Numbered from the stretch's first letter, positions 1 to 10,066 are shown. The stretch: DNA of 64,000 nucleotides from Primorskyibacter flagellatus (GCF_014638275.1 NZ_BMFJ01000001.1:1476338-1540337); one strand, 5' to 3'. Numbers and translations: made by a program. Notes: generated by a model not told the origin, from the sequence alone.

Positions 1-896
<896 letters not shown>

Positions 897-1970
897 TCAC
901 GCGTCGAGCACGTCGTCGGTGCTGTCCTCATCGCTCGACCCGAAGTCGAGGCCGTGAGAGGCGCGGATCTTGTCCTCGATCTGATAGGCGATGTCGGGGT
1001 TTTCCTTGAGGAAGACCTTGGCGTTCTCCCTCCCCTGCCCGATGCGGTCGTCGCCGTAGGAATACCAGGAACCGGACTTGTCCACGACACCGGCCTTCAC
1101 GCCGAGGTCGAGCAGTTCGCCGGTCTTGGAGATCCCCTCGCCATACATGATGTCGAATTCCACCTGCTTGAACGGCGGGGCGACCTTGTTCTTGACCACT
1201 TTCACACGGGTCTGGTTGCCGACGATTTCGTCACGCTCCTTGATCGCACCGATGCGGCGGATGTCGAGGCGGACGGAAGAGTAGAATTTCAGCGCGTTGC
1301 CGCCCGTGGTGGTTTCGGGAGAGCCGAACATCACGCCGATCTTCATCCGGATCTGGTTGATGAAGATCACCATGCAGTTCGACCGGGCGATGGAGCCGGT
1401 CAGCTTGCGCATGGCCTGGGACATCAGGCGGGCATGCACGCCGACTGAACTGTCGCCCATGTCGCCCTCAAGCTCGGACTTGGGGGTCAGGGCGGCGACC
1501 GAATCGACGATGACCATGGAGACGGCGCCGGAGCGGACAAGCGTGTCGGTGATTTCGAGTGCCTGTTCACCTGTGTCGGGCTGGGAGATCAGCAGTTCGT
1601 CAAGGTCGACACCAAGCTTGCGGGCGTACTGCGGGTCGAGCGCGTGTTCGGCGTCGACAAAGGCGCAGACACCTCCCTTTTTCTGTTCCTCGGCGACGCA
1701 GTGCAGGGTCAGCGTGGTCTTGCCCGAGGATTCCGGTCCGTAAATCTCGATGATCCGGCCCTTGGGCAGACCGCCGATGCCAAGCGCGATGTCGAGGCCG
1801 AGCGACCCTGTCGAGGTCGCCTCGATCTGCTGGATGGCGTCCTTGCCGCCCAGTTTCATGATCGATCCCTTGCCGAACTGCCGTTCGATCTGGGCCAGCG
1901 CCGAGTCGAGCGCCTTCTGCTTGTTCTCGTCGCGCTTGCTGTCCATTGAAAGAAGATCTGCCGTTGCCAT
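897..1970 (-). CDS. recA: Recombinase RecA
   Basis: RecA is the DNA-dependent ATPase that catalyses homologous strand exchange and activates LexA self-cleavage in the SOS response. The 357-residue product has the normal family length. It shows Walker [11 protein letters not shown] (about residues 78-87), the Walker B region [12 protein letters not shown], the L1/L2 DNA-binding region around [20 protein letters not shown], and an acidic C-terminal tail ending [13 protein letters not shown]. The start [21 protein letters not shown] matches roseobacterial RecA. It is a single-gene unit with an SOS box 53 bases upstream of the start and an intrinsic terminator downstream. Expression is expected to be LexA-controlled. 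Confidence 0.98.
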   Translation of the reverse strand: MATADLLSMDSKRDENKQKALDSALAQIERQFGKGSIMKLGGKDAIQQIEATSTGSLGLDIALGIGGLPKGRIIEIYGPESSGKTTLTLHCVAEEQKKGGVCAFVDAEHALDPQYARKLGVDLDELLISQPDTGEQALEITDTLVRSGAVSMVIVDSVAALTPKSELEGDMGDSSVGVHARLMSQAMRKLTGSIARSNCMVIFINQIRMKIGVMFGSPETTTGGNALKFYSSVRLDIRRIGAIKERDEIVGNQTRVKVVKNKVAPPFKQVEFDIMYGEGISKTGELLDLGVKAGVVDKSGSWYSYGDDRIGQGRENAKVFLKENPDIAYQIEDKIRASHGLDFGSSDEDSTDDVLDA

Positions 1971-2022
1971 TGTTTCAGCCCCTTATTCCATACCCGTTTA
2001 TCGGCGGCAATCACCGCCCTTT

Positions 2023-2037
2023 GTTCTACTCTTGTTC
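2023..2037 (-). promoter_or_regulatory. LexA (SOS) box of recA, GTTC-N7-GTTC
   Basis: GTTC at 2023-2026 and GTTC at 2034-2037 are separated by exactly seven bases. On the recA strand this reads GAAC-N7-GAAC. The direct-repeat form is the known alphaproteobacterial LexA site, unlike the CTG-N10-CAG palindrome of gammaproteobacteria. It sits 53-67 bases upstream of the recA start codon. Confidence 0.85.
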
Positions 2038-2159
2038 CAATATGGACCAAAAGAGGAACATTTCAATCGAAATCTTTCCGACTGACACTCTTTCCGAGTC
2101 TGGTTAAGAAGTGGTTAGCGGCGGCGGGTCCTTGCCGCCGCGCGGTCCGGAGGCGGTAA

Positions 2160-2765
2160 ATGCTTGTTTTTGCGAAGGCCAGGCTGGTGTTCCTGTCGGT
2201 GCCCAAGACCGGCACGACCGCCTGGGAAAAAGCGCTGGCCCCTGTGGCGGACATCGTCGTGAACGACCCGCCCGAGCTCAAACATGCGCCGGTGTTCCGC
2301 TACAACCGCTTCTTCCGGCCGATGCTGGAGAAGTTCATCGCCGAGGATCTGGAAGTGCTTGCCGTGATCCGGGAGCCGGTGTCCTGGCTTGGCAGCTGGT
2401 ACAGGTACCGGCGGCGGCCGTTCATGCAGGGGCGGCCGAACAATACTTGCGATGTAAGCTTTGACACGTTCATCGACGGCTACTGCCGTGGGGACCAGCC
2501 GGGCTATGCCAATGTGGGCAGCCAGGCGAAGTTCGTGGAGCCGGCCGGAAACGGTACCTCCGTCACCCGGTTCTACCGCTACGAGGATCAGGACGGGCTG
2601 CGGCGCTTCCTGGAAGACCGGCTCGGACAGGATATCGCGCTGACCCGCGAGAACGTCTCGCCCGAGATGCCGCTGGAACTCAGCCCGGAGGTCGAGGCAA
2701 AGCTGCGGCGCAAATGCGCGGCGGAGTTCGCGCTGTACGACTCCATCCCCGTGGGCGGGGACTGA
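2160..2765 (+). CDS. Small sulfotransferase-like P-loop protein
   Basis: This 201-residue protein opens with a beta strand and a PAPS-loop-like motif, LVFLSVPKTGTTAWEKAL (about residues 9-26), as in sulfotransferases that use 3'-phosphoadenosine 5'-phosphosulfate. A second motif, LAVIREPVSWLGSWYRYR (about 66-83), matches the RxP...S 3'-phosphate-binding region. It is shorter than most sulfotransferases and has no signal peptide, so it is probably cytoplasmic; the acceptor is unknown. In my recollection, relatives at this recA-cckA position in Rhodobacteraceae are often named gamma-glutamyl kinase, but nothing here resembles the amino-acid kinase fold. It converges on cckA with a 6-base gap. 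Confidence 0.72.
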   Translation: MLVFAKARLVFLSVPKTGTTAWEKALAPVADIVVNDPPELKHAPVFRYNRFFRPMLEKFIAEDLEVLAVIREPVSWLGSWYRYRRRPFMQGRPNNTCDVSFDTFIDGYCRGDQPGYANVGSQAKFVEPAGNGTSVTRFYRYEDQDGLRRFLEDRLGQDIALTRENVSPEMPLELSPEVEAKLRRKCAAEFALYDSIPVGGD

Positions 2766-2771
2766 GCCGGT

Positions 2772-5159
2772 TCAGCTGGCCACGCCCTGCACCGTCTGCG
2801 TCAGTTCGCTGAGCGAGAACGGCTTGGGCAGGAAGACGGAATTGGGGAACCTCGTCTGTTCCTCGCCAAAGTGCTCCTCCGCATAGCCGGAGACGAAGAT
2901 GATCTGTACATTCGGGCGGGTTTCCAGTGCCTTGCGCACCCAGGTCGGTCCATCCATTCCGGGCATGACGACATCGGTGACAAAGATGTCCACGCGGGTG
3001 TCGGGGTTTTCCAGCAGCGCCAGCGCCTCCTCTCCGCTTTCGGCCTCGAGCACGGTGTAACCGCGCAGGCGCAGCGCGCGGGAGGCGAAGGCGCGCACGG
3101 GGGCTTCGTCCTCCACCAGCAGAACAACCCCGTCGGCGTGCCGGGCCGAGGGGCGTGTGGCGGCGCGCAGGTCCTCCATCACCTTTCGGTCGTTCCTGAA
3201 GGCGCGGAACAGGAGGGTGAAGCAGGTCCCCTCCCCCACGGTGCTGTCGACGAAGATGTAGCCGCCGGTCTGCTTGATGATGCCATAGGCGGTCGAGAGG
3301 CCGAGCCCGGTGCCCTCTCCGACGCGCTTGGTGGTGTAGAAGGGTTCGAAGACCTTGGTCAGCTTGTCGGGCGGGATGCCGCAGCCGGTGTCGATCACCT
3401 TCACAGCCACGTAGTCTCCGGGCGGCACGGTGGCGCGGTCGCGGCTGTGGGCGGCTGAATAGGTCACGCCCTCGGTCACGATGCGGATCTCTCCGCCGCC
3501 GGGGATGGCATCGCGGGCGTTCACGACGAGGTTCATCAGGACCTGTTCCAGCTGCCTTTTATCGGCACGGACCGCGTTCAGGACGGGATCGTGACTGAAG
3601 GAGAGCGTGACCTTTTCCCCGACCAGACGGTTCAGAAGATGCGTGAGGTCGGAAATCGTCTCGCGCAGGTCGATCTCCTCCGGGCGCAGCGTCTGCTTGC
3701 GGGAAAAGGCGAGCAGCTGGCTGACCAGCGCGGCGGCACGGTTGGCGTTCTGGTTGATCTGCATCAGGTCGGCATAGTCCTGATCGCCCTGATCGTGACG
3801 CAGCAGCAGCAGATCGCAATGGCCCGAGATCGCGGTGAGCAGGTTGTTGAAGTCATGTGCCACACCGCCCGCAAGCTGACCGATGGCCTGCATCTTCTGG
3901 CTCTGCACGAACTGGGCCTCGAGCGTCTTGAGCTCTGTCGCGTCGTTCAGGACAGCCAGCAGGGAGGTTTCGCCGCCGTCGTTTACCGGTTTCAGGGAGA
4001 TCTGAACGAAGGTCTCCTGATCGGAAGCGGTGACGCGCAGGAATTCGGGGCTGTTGGTGCGGTGGCCGGCCACGGCTTCGTCCAGCCAGTCGCTGATCGG
4101 GCGGCCAAGGCCTTCGGTCAGGTCGCCGAGATGGGCACCGGCGCGGCAGCCGGGGCCGATCAGATCCACCGCGTTGCGGTTGGCCTTCTGCACCCGCCCG
4201 TCGGAACTGAGCCAGAGGAGCGGGACCGGCAGGTTGTCGAACCGGTCCCAGTCACGGTTGCCGGTATCGGGGGCACCTGCGTCGGACGGACCGGTCTGCG
4301 CGGTCAGGGGGATCAGCGCGATCTGTCGGTGGCGGCCGGCGGCTGGCAGATCGACGACCAGAACGGGGGTTTCGCCCCCGCCGACGCGGGCGGTGGCGGT
4401 GGTGCCGGAGGTCACGGGCGCGTCGCCGAAGATGTCGGACATGCGGCGCGGGCGGCGGCCGAGGCAGGCAATTGCGGCAGCATTGACATTGGCGATCCGG
4501 CCGTCCGGTCCGATGGCCAGCACTGGCAGCTGCGCGTCACGCATGGCGGCGCTGCCCTCCATCACCGGGTCGATCTGCCAGAGCAGCCGGTCCTCGGACA
4601 CCGCGCGGCCCGTGATGTCCCAGGTCTCCCCTCCGACGACGAGGCTGGCGCGGAGGGGCACGCCGACCCCCGCTTCCGCAATGCGGGCAGAGAGGTCGCG
4701 CAGACCTTCGGCAAGGTCGTCCGGCACATGGGCACTGGTCAGCCAGCGGTCCTGGTCGGGTGTGGAAAAAAGGTCGCGGGCGATCCCGTTCGCCTCGATC
4801 GGGAGGAGATCGCGGGAGGTCAGCAGGGCCGCGAAGGGCATGGCGTCGAGAAGGCTGTTCATGGCGGGTTCAGGGCTGGTGTCGCCTTCTTCCGGCGCCA
4901 GCAGGATCGGCCAGAGTTCGACCCCGACGGCAGTCAGGAACAGCGTTGCCGCAGCGGCGGCAAAAGACAAGGTCATAATCGGCTGGCCCGGCGTGCCGCC
5001 GGTCATCCAGGCCAGCACCAGCAGCCCGAGGGCCAGCCCGATCAGGGTGACGGCGGCGCGGCGGCGGGCCGGTTCGGCGCGGGTGTCGGAGCGAAGCGCG
5101 CGGGCGTCGCGGGGTGCACGGGAGGTGGTGAACCCTGTTTCGGCCGTGTGGTTGAACAT
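2772..5159 (-). CDS. cckA: Cell-cycle hybrid histidine kinase CckA
   Basis: CckA is the membrane-bound hybrid kinase/phosphatase that, through ChpT, sets phosphorylation of CtrA; in roseobacters this relay controls motility and gene transfer agents more than division. From the ATG at 5157-5159 the product has 795 residues. It has two N-terminal membrane helices (VTLIGLALGLLVLAWM, then a second after PIMTLSFAAAAATLFL), a PAS-like central region, the HisKA box GVAHDFNNLLTAISGH with phospho-acceptor His435, the ATPase motifs NLVVNARDAIPGG, DTGCGIPPD and GEGTGLGLSTAYG, and a receiver domain with acceptor Asp729 in VTDVVMPGMDG. An upstream ATG at 5225 would add 22 residues of low-complexity sequence and seems unlikely. 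A CtrA-type box lies upstream. Confidence 0.93.
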   Translation of the reverse strand: MFNHTAETGFTTSRAPRDARALRSDTRAEPARRRAAVTLIGLALGLLVLAWMTGGTPGQPIMTLSFAAAAATLFLTAVGVELWPILLAPEEGDTSPEPAMNSLLDAMPFAALLTSRDLLPIEANGIARDLFSTPDQDRWLTSAHVPDDLAEGLRDLSARIAEAGVGVPLRASLVVGGETWDITGRAVSEDRLLWQIDPVMEGSAAMRDAQLPVLAIGPDGRIANVNAAAIACLGRRPRRMSDIFGDAPVTSGTTATARVGGGETPVLVVDLPAAGRHRQIALIPLTAQTGPSDAGAPDTGNRDWDRFDNLPVPLLWLSSDGRVQKANRNAVDLIGPGCRAGAHLGDLTEGLGRPISDWLDEAVAGHRTNSPEFLRVTASDQETFVQISLKPVNDGGETSLLAVLNDATELKTLEAQFVQSQKMQAIGQLAGGVAHDFNNLLTAISGHCDLLLLRHDQGDQDYADLMQINQNANRAAALVSQLLAFSRKQTLRPEEIDLRETISDLTHLLNRLVGEKVTLSFSHDPVLNAVRADKRQLEQVLMNLVVNARDAIPGGGEIRIVTEGVTYSAAHSRDRATVPPGDYVAVKVIDTGCGIPPDKLTKVFEPFYTTKRVGEGTGLGLSTAYGIIKQTGGYIFVDSTVGEGTCFTLLFRAFRNDRKVMEDLRAATRPSARHADGVVLLVEDEAPVRAFASRALRLRGYTVLEAESGEEALALLENPDTRVDIFVTDVVMPGMDGPTWVRKALETRPNVQIIFVSGYAEEHFGEEQTRFPNSVFLPKPFSLSELTQTVQGVAS

Positions 5160-5240
5160 GATGCGCGCTGTCCCCGTTGCGGAAATCGGACCGGCTGGCG
5201 CGGTTGCGCCCCCTCGTCGGCCCATTAGAGGATGCGAGTG

Positions 5241-5255
5241 TTAATCAATGGTTAA
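5241..5255 (-). promoter_or_regulatory. CtrA-type box (TTAA-N7-TTAA) upstream of cckA
   Basis: TTAA at 5241-5244 and TTAA at 5252-5255 are separated by seven bases, an exact match to the consensus CtrA-binding site. It lies 82-96 bases upstream of the cckA start, in the 123-base gap after the rsmB-like gene, and stands out as AT-rich in a GC-rich region. It suggests that the CckA relay feeds back on its own kinase gene. Confidence 0.6.
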
Positions 5256-5282
5256 TGGCGCTGACCGCACGCCATGCGCAGG

Positions 5283-6461
5283 TCAGCCGCGGCGTTTCAG
5301 GCAGGACAGAAAGAAACCATCGCCGCCGTCTCCGGGCAGCCACTGGTGACGCGCGGCCTGCCGCCAGCCGGGATGCGCCGACAGGAAATCGGCCACGCGG
5401 TCGTCGTTTTCGCAGTTCAGGACGGAGCAGGTGACATAGGCCAGCGTCCCACCCTCCGCGACCATGGGGGCGGTGCGGTCGAGGATCGCGGACTGCACCT
5501 CGCAAAGGTGATCCAGCCCGTCGCGATCCAGCAGCCACTTGCCCTCGGGCGCGCGCCGCCAGGACCCGCTGCCGGAACAGGGCACGTCGCAGAGCACCAG
5601 GTCGAAGCGGCCCTCGGGGCGGGCCGTGACGGTCACGGGCACGCCGGCGCGGGCGGCACGGGGTTTCAGGTCGTTCAGGCGGGCGGGATTGGCGTCGTGT
5701 GCGGTGAAACCGGCACGGACGCGGCCCGCCATGGCCAGAGTCTTGCCGCCACCGCCGGCGCAGTAGTCCAGTACGCGCATGCCGTCCGCGAGCGGAAGCG
5801 CGGCGGTGACGGCCTGGGAGGCAGCGTCCTGAAGTTCGACCAGACCCTCGCGATAGGCGGCGGATCCGGCGATGCGGCGGGCCCCCTCCGTAACCTCTAG
5901 CGCGGTATCGGCAAGGGGGTGGGGAATGGCGACGATCCCCTCATCCGCCAGCGCGCGGGTCGCTGCGGCGGGGGAGGTGCGGCGCAGGTTGACGCGCAGG
6001 AACACCGGGGCGCGGCTGCGCTGCAGTTTCGCGGTTTCTGCCGCCCGGTCGCCAAGGGACGCCTGCCATTGCGGCCAGAGCCAGTCGGGGATGTCGCAGG
6101 CCTCCGCCTCCGTCATCGCGGCGCTAAGGGTGTCCGGCGCAGTGGCGGCACGTCCGGCTTCGGCGGCGGAAAGCGGCGCGGGCGCATGGCCCTGCCCGGT
6201 GAAGACCCCTGCCGGGTCCTGACCGGCGGCGATCAGCGCGCCCAGCATCAGCCCGCGCCCCGTTTCCGCCCCGCCGAGCGCGGCGTGGCTGCGGCGGCAG
6301 CGCAGGGCGTCAAAGACGTGGTCGCGGATCGTCGCACGGTCCCCCGACCCGGCAAACCGGCTGCGCCGTGCCCAGGCGGTCAGTGCCTTTTCCGCCGGTT
6401 CCCCGCCGAGGATCAGGTCGAGGATGTCGATTGCGGCGGCCACACGGGCTTCGGGGGTCAT
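5283..6461 (-). CDS. rsmB: RsmB-type rRNA cytosine-C5 methyltransferase
   Basis: This is an S-adenosylmethionine-dependent RNA m5C methyltransferase of the RsmB/NOP2/Sun family, which in E. coli modifies C967 of 16S rRNA. The 392-residue product has an N-terminal helical part (ARVAAAIDILDLILGGEPAE), a SAM-binding motif MRVLDYCAGGGGKTLAMAG, the catalytic motif LCDVPCSGSGSWRRAPEGKW with the first Cys, and a second conserved Cys in LAYVTCSVLNCEND. It is somewhat shorter than E. coli RsmB because the NusB-like N-terminus is abbreviated. A paralogue lies at 54411-55760; which one is the true RsmB cannot be settled from sequence alone. It precedes cckA on the same strand with a 123-base gap. Confidence 0.85.
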   Translation of the reverse strand: MTPEARVAAAIDILDLILGGEPAEKALTAWARRSRFAGSGDRATIRDHVFDALRCRRSHAALGGAETGRGLMLGALIAAGQDPAGVFTGQGHAPAPLSAAEAGRAATAPDTLSAAMTEAEACDIPDWLWPQWQASLGDRAAETAKLQRSRAPVFLRVNLRRTSPAAATRALADEGIVAIPHPLADTALEVTEGARRIAGSAAYREGLVELQDAASQAVTAALPLADGMRVLDYCAGGGGKTLAMAGRVRAGFTAHDANPARLNDLKPRAARAGVPVTVTARPEGRFDLVLCDVPCSGSGSWRRAPEGKWLLDRDGLDHLCEVQSAILDRTAPMVAEGGTLAYVTCSVLNCENDDRVADFLSAHPGWRQAARHQWLPGDGGDGFFLSCLKRRG

Positions 6462-6525
6462 CGGCGTCTCCTTTCTCCCCGGATAACCGGCGGAAACGGC
6501 GAGGGAAAGGGCATGACGCCGGTAA

Positions 6526-7371
6526 TCAGCCGGCGCGGATGGCGTCGAGCACAGGGCGAAGATGGGTCAGGAACCGCTCCGGGTCCTCCGACATCGGGAA
6601 ATGGCCGAGACCGGGCATCACGGTCAGGCCGATGCCAAGCGTATCGGCCAGTTGCCGGCTGTCCGCGGGCGTGCAGGAATAGTCGTATTCCCCGGTGAGA
6701 AGATGGATCGGTACGGCGGAGGTGTCGATTTCGGCCAGTTCATCCCGCATGTCGCCGTCGAACTTGTAGAACCACAGGTCGCCCTTGAACACGCCCGGCC
6801 CGCCCTGCATGTAGTGCCACCTCGTTTCATCGCGGTGCTCCGCCGGACTGGTCGGCGACATCAGACCATAGGCCATTGCGCCGCAGAGCCGGCTGCCGTT
6901 CACGTCCGGCCGGTCCAGCCACGACGTGTCGTAATAAGGTTCGACATGGGCGGAGCTTTGCAGGCCGATGAGGGCGCGGAATGCCTCCGGGTGCCGGCGC
7001 GCGAGGTAAAGAACGATCCTTCCGCCAATCGAGCATCCCATGACGACCGGGCGATCCAGCTCCATCGCGGTGCAAAAAGTCATGATCTGGATGACGTAGT
7101 CTTCAGAGGTCAGGCGGTAGTCCTCATCCACCGTTCCGGCGGGGGGAGAGGACTTGCCGTGGCGCGGCATGTCAAAGGCCATGACCCGGAAATGGCGGGT
7201 TATTTCCGGGTCGTTCAGTACCGCGCGATATTGCCGCCCGTCGCTGCCGGCGGTGTGCAGGCAGACAAGCGGAATACCCGTTCCGGCTTCTTCCCAGTAG
7301 ATGCGGTGCGGGGTGCCGTCGATCTCGATGTGGGCATACCGGCCGGTGACAGGTTCGATGTGCACGGTCAT
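6526..7371 (-). CDS. Alpha/beta hydrolase
   Basis: This 281-residue protein has the alpha/beta hydrolase fold with no signal peptide. The oxyanion region is IPLVCLHTAGSDGRQY (about residues 33-48), the nucleophile elbow is VVMGCSIGGRIVLYLARRHP with Ser as nucleophile, a likely acid is in LTGEYDYSCTP, and the catalytic His is in MPGLGHFPMSEDPERF. The spacing is that of C-C hydrolases, esterases and haloperoxidase-like enzymes, so the substrate cannot be named. It overlaps the upstream SCP2-like gene by 4 bp (ATGA), so the two are translated together. Both are divergent from an acyl-CoA ligase gene, which suggests a role in carboxylic-acid or ester catabolism. Confidence 0.82.
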   Translation of the reverse strand: MTVHIEPVTGRYAHIEIDGTPHRIYWEEAGTGIPLVCLHTAGSDGRQYRAVLNDPEITRHFRVMAFDMPRHGKSSPPAGTVDEDYRLTSEDYVIQIMTFCTAMELDRPVVMGCSIGGRIVLYLARRHPEAFRALIGLQSSAHVEPYYDTSWLDRPDVNGSRLCGAMAYGLMSPTSPAEHRDETRWHYMQGGPGVFKGDLWFYKFDGDMRDELAEIDTSAVPIHLLTGEYDYSCTPADSRQLADTLGIGLTVMPGLGHFPMSEDPERFLTHLRPVLDAIRAG

Positions 7372-7736
7372 GCCGCCACCTGTTCCGGTCGGAGGGATTC
7401 CAGCAGCTTCTTGACGTAATACATGTTGGCCATGAGAGGATGCAGGTCGCCGTCAAAGGTGATCGCCCTGCGTCGCAGCAGGGCAATGATGTCGTGATGG
7501 CCGGGGCGCGGGACGGGGGCGAGGAAGGCCTGCCACTCGGTCTCCGGCGCGGTCAGCCGGGTCTGCCAGGAGGGCAGCAGGAAGGGGCCGGTTCGCACGG
7601 CGGTCACCGCGCCATTGCGGATCGTCACGGCATGGTCGGTCTCACCGCTTCTCAGCATCAGGTCCCAGTCCACTCCGGGGGCCAGGACGGCCAATGGCGT
7701 GCCGGCGGCGGCGGTGCGCGTCAGGGGCTGGAACAT
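7368..7736 (-). CDS. Small SCP2-like protein, function unknown
   Basis: The 122-residue product has no signal peptide or membrane helix. The segment DWDLMLRSGETDHAVTIRNG followed by AVTAVRTGPFLLP has the strand-turn-strand look of sterol-carrier-protein-2-type lipid-binding domains, and the C-terminal half (HHDIIALLRRRAITFDGDLH) fits the same fold. The resemblance is only by eye. It is the first gene of a two-gene operon with the alpha/beta hydrolase, overlapping it by 4 bp, so it may present a hydrophobic substrate or product to that enzyme. Another possibility is an unrelated small accessory protein. Confidence 0.5.
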   Translation of the reverse strand: MFQPLTRTAAAGTPLAVLAPGVDWDLMLRSGETDHAVTIRNGAVTAVRTGPFLLPSWQTRLTAPETEWQAFLAPVPRPGHHDIIALLRRRAITFDGDLHPLMANMYYVKKLLESLRPEQVAA

Positions 7737-7795
7737 TTTGGTCTCCTCCTGCCCCGCGATGCTAGTGACACGTGGCCACGATGCAAGCGGGATTT

Positions 7796-7889
7796 TGGCA
7801 TACCATATAGATAAGCATTGTCAGAAGTATCCATCGAACCTATGCATCGTTGAGCATTTGGCTTTTCCTTTCGTCTCCATACGGTATGG
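7796..7889. promoter_or_regulatory. Divergent promoter region with GntR-like palindromes
   Basis: The 184-base gap between the divergent operons is AT-rich for this genome. It holds TGGCATACCA at 7796-7805 (imperfect palindrome TGG-N4-CCA) and CCATACGGTATGG at 7877-7889, a 6-bp perfect palindrome around one base. The shared GTATGG/CCATAC half-site, found twice about 80 bases apart, looks like a repressor site of the GntR or a similar family. No such regulator gene is adjacent. A perfect 10-bp palindrome CGTGGCCACG lies at 7771-7780. Confidence 0.4.
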
Positions 7890-7920
7890 TAGACTTGGAT
7901 CGTCCACAGGAAGACCCCAC

Positions 7921-10014
7921 ATGAGCGACCTCGACGCCCTGATCTCTCCCCGCCGTGTCGCGCTGGTCGGGGCCTCCGATACGGCGGGGCGGCTGACAGC
8001 GCGACCGCAGGCCTTTCTCGCCGCGAACGGCTTCAAGGGTGAGGTCGTGCCGGTCAATCCGCGCCGCGACACGGTGCAGGGACTGCCGGCAGCGAAATCG
8101 GTGGCGGAGGCCGGGGCGGTGGATCACGCCTACATCCTCCTTGACGCCGATCCGGCGCTGGAGGCTCTGGCCGACTGCGCGGCGGCCGGGGTGCGCGTGG
8201 TGTCGATGTTGGCGGACGGCTTTGCCGAGGCCGGGCCCGACGGCGCTGCCCGGCAGGCGCGCGCGACCGCCATCGCGCGGGAAGCCGGGATCAGGCTGAT
8301 CGGACCCAATTCGACCGGGGTTGTGCACATGCCCTCGGGCTTCGTCTGCACGGCCAATGCCGCCTTCGCCGCGCGGGACATCGAAAGCGGCGGACTGAGC
8401 GTTCTGTCCCAGTCGGGCAGCATGATCGGCACCCTTGCCTCGCGCGGGGCGCCGCGGGGGATCGGGTTTGCCGCGTTGGTGTCGCTTGGGAACGAGGCGG
8501 CGACGGATGTCGGGACCCTCGGGTCGGTCCTGCTGGACGATCCGGCGACGCAGAGTTTTGCGCTGTTCCTTGAGACGTTGCGCGACCCGGCGGCGCTGGA
8601 ACGGTTCGCCCGCGACGCCCACGCCCGTGGCAAGCCGGTGGTGGCCTATGTCATCGGCCAGTCGGACGAGGGGCGGGAGCTGGCGGTTTCCCATACCGGT
8701 GCGATTGCAGGGGCGAAGGGGGCGCTGTCGGCGCTCCTGCGTGACATCGGGATCGTCGAGGTGACGATGCTCGACGCGCTGCTGGAGACGCCGGGCGCGC
8801 TGGTACAGGCGGCGCTTCCCCCGGCCCGACCCAGGACAGCGACGGTGCTGACCACGACGGGCGGCGGCGGGGGCATGGTGCTGGACCGGATCAGCGCGGC
8901 GGGCGCGACGATTGCGGGCTGCGGGGCAAAGGCGCGTGCGGCGCTGGAGCCGCGGGGCGTGCCGCTCGGCTCCGGCAAGCTGATCGACGTGACGATGGCG
9001 GGGGCCAAGGCGGACGTGATGCAGGCGGTGGTCGCGGCGCTTCTGGCGGATCCGGAGACGGGGCTGCTGGTGGTGGCCCCCGGATCCTCCGCCCAGACCC
9101 GGCCCGACCTGACTGTGGAGCCACTGGTCGCCGCCCTGCGTGCCGCGCCCGAGGGCCACGCGCCGATGGTGGCGATGCCCCTGCCCCATGCGCCCGACGC
9201 GCTGCGGCTTCTGTCGGCCAGCGGCATCCCCGCCTTCGCCACACCGGAGTCGGTGGCGGAAGCCGTGGCCGCGATCCTTTCCCGCCCTGCCCCGGCAGAG
9301 CGGGACATGACGCCCCTGCCCGATGCCGTGACCGCGCTTCTGGATGCCGCACCGGACGGGGTGATGGACGAGGTCGCGGCGGGGGCGGTGTTCGACGCGC
9401 TCGGCATCCGCGGGCCGGCGCAGGTGGTGCTGCCTGTCGACGGGCGGGCGCGGGATATCCCGCTGCGCTTTCCGGTAGTGGCCAAGCTCGTCTCCTCCGC
9501 CCTGCCCCACAAGACGGAGGCCGGAGCGATCCGACTGAACCTGCCGGATACGGAGGCCGTTGCCAGCGCCGTGCAGGAGATGCTGGCACGGGTCGAGGTT
9601 CCGGTCTCCGGCGTTCTGGTGCAGGAAATGGCGCATGGGCTGGGCGAGGCGCTGATCGGCCTGACCCGCGACCCCTGCACCGGACCGATGGTGACGCTTG
9701 CCGCCGGGGGCGTTCTGGCAGAGGTGCTGGGCGACGCGGCCCTGCGTCCTGCTCCCGCGACCGCGGAGGCGGCGCGGGCGATGACGGAGGAGATACGCTC
9801 CTTCGCCCCGCTGCGTGGCTACCGGGGATATCCGACCGGCGATCTGGGCGCGCTGGCGAATGCGGTCGCCGCCCTGTCCCGGCTGGCGCTGCACCCCCGC
9901 GTACAGGAGGCCGAGATCAACCCGGCGCTGATCGGGGCCGACGGCGTGCTGCGTCTGGATGCGCTGGTGCGTCTCGGCCCGTCCGGGGACGGGGAACCGC
10001 ATCGCCCGGCTTGA
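7921..10014 (+). CDS. NDP-forming acyl-CoA ligase (acetate-CoA ligase family)
   Basis: This one-chain enzyme of the ADP-forming acetyl-CoA synthetase/succinyl-CoA ligase superfamily makes an acyl-CoA from a carboxylate, CoA and a nucleoside triphosphate. The 697-residue product starts at ATG 7921 (MSDLDALISPRRVALVGASD). It has the CoA-binding domain (VALVGASDTAGRL), the ligase-CoA domain with the phosphohistidine motif AVSHTGAIAG, and a C-terminal ATP-grasp domain (LVSSALPHKTEAGAIRLNL, then VQEMAHGLGEALIGLTRDP). It is clearly more distant from the two homologues at 34695 and 39320 than those are from each other. The M20 amidohydrolase gene follows 52 bases later, so the two are probably co-transcribed. 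The substrate is unknown. Confidence 0.88.
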   Translation: MSDLDALISPRRVALVGASDTAGRLTARPQAFLAANGFKGEVVPVNPRRDTVQGLPAAKSVAEAGAVDHAYILLDADPALEALADCAAAGVRVVSMLADGFAEAGPDGAARQARATAIAREAGIRLIGPNSTGVVHMPSGFVCTANAAFAARDIESGGLSVLSQSGSMIGTLASRGAPRGIGFAALVSLGNEAATDVGTLGSVLLDDPATQSFALFLETLRDPAALERFARDAHARGKPVVAYVIGQSDEGRELAVSHTGAIAGAKGALSALLRDIGIVEVTMLDALLETPGALVQAALPPARPRTATVLTTTGGGGGMVLDRISAAGATIAGCGAKARAALEPRGVPLGSGKLIDVTMAGAKADVMQAVVAALLADPETGLLVVAPGSSAQTRPDLTVEPLVAALRAAPEGHAPMVAMPLPHAPDALRLLSASGIPAFATPESVAEAVAAILSRPAPAERDMTPLPDAVTALLDAAPDGVMDEVAAGAVFDALGIRGPAQVVLPVDGRARDIPLRFPVVAKLVSSALPHKTEAGAIRLNLPDTEAVASAVQEMLARVEVPVSGVLVQEMAHGLGEALIGLTRDPCTGPMVTLAAGGVLAEVLGDAALRPAPATAEAARAMTEEIRSFAPLRGYRGYPTGDLGALANAVAALSRLALHPRVQEAEINPALIGADGVLRLDALVRLGPSGDGEPHRPA

Positions 10015-10066
10015 CGCCGCCGAACGGCTCTGCCCCAATCCGGGCCAGCCAACACCGGAGACACCG

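Noticed and set aside
2104..2118. TTAA-N7-TTAG, near match to a CtrA site before the sulfotransferase-like gene
   Set aside because: One base off consensus and no supporting context; kept only as a remark.
3591..5228. 545-codon open frame on the plus strand opposite cckA
   Set aside because: It is the mirror of a high-GC coding region, has no domain motif and conflicts with a clear CckA.
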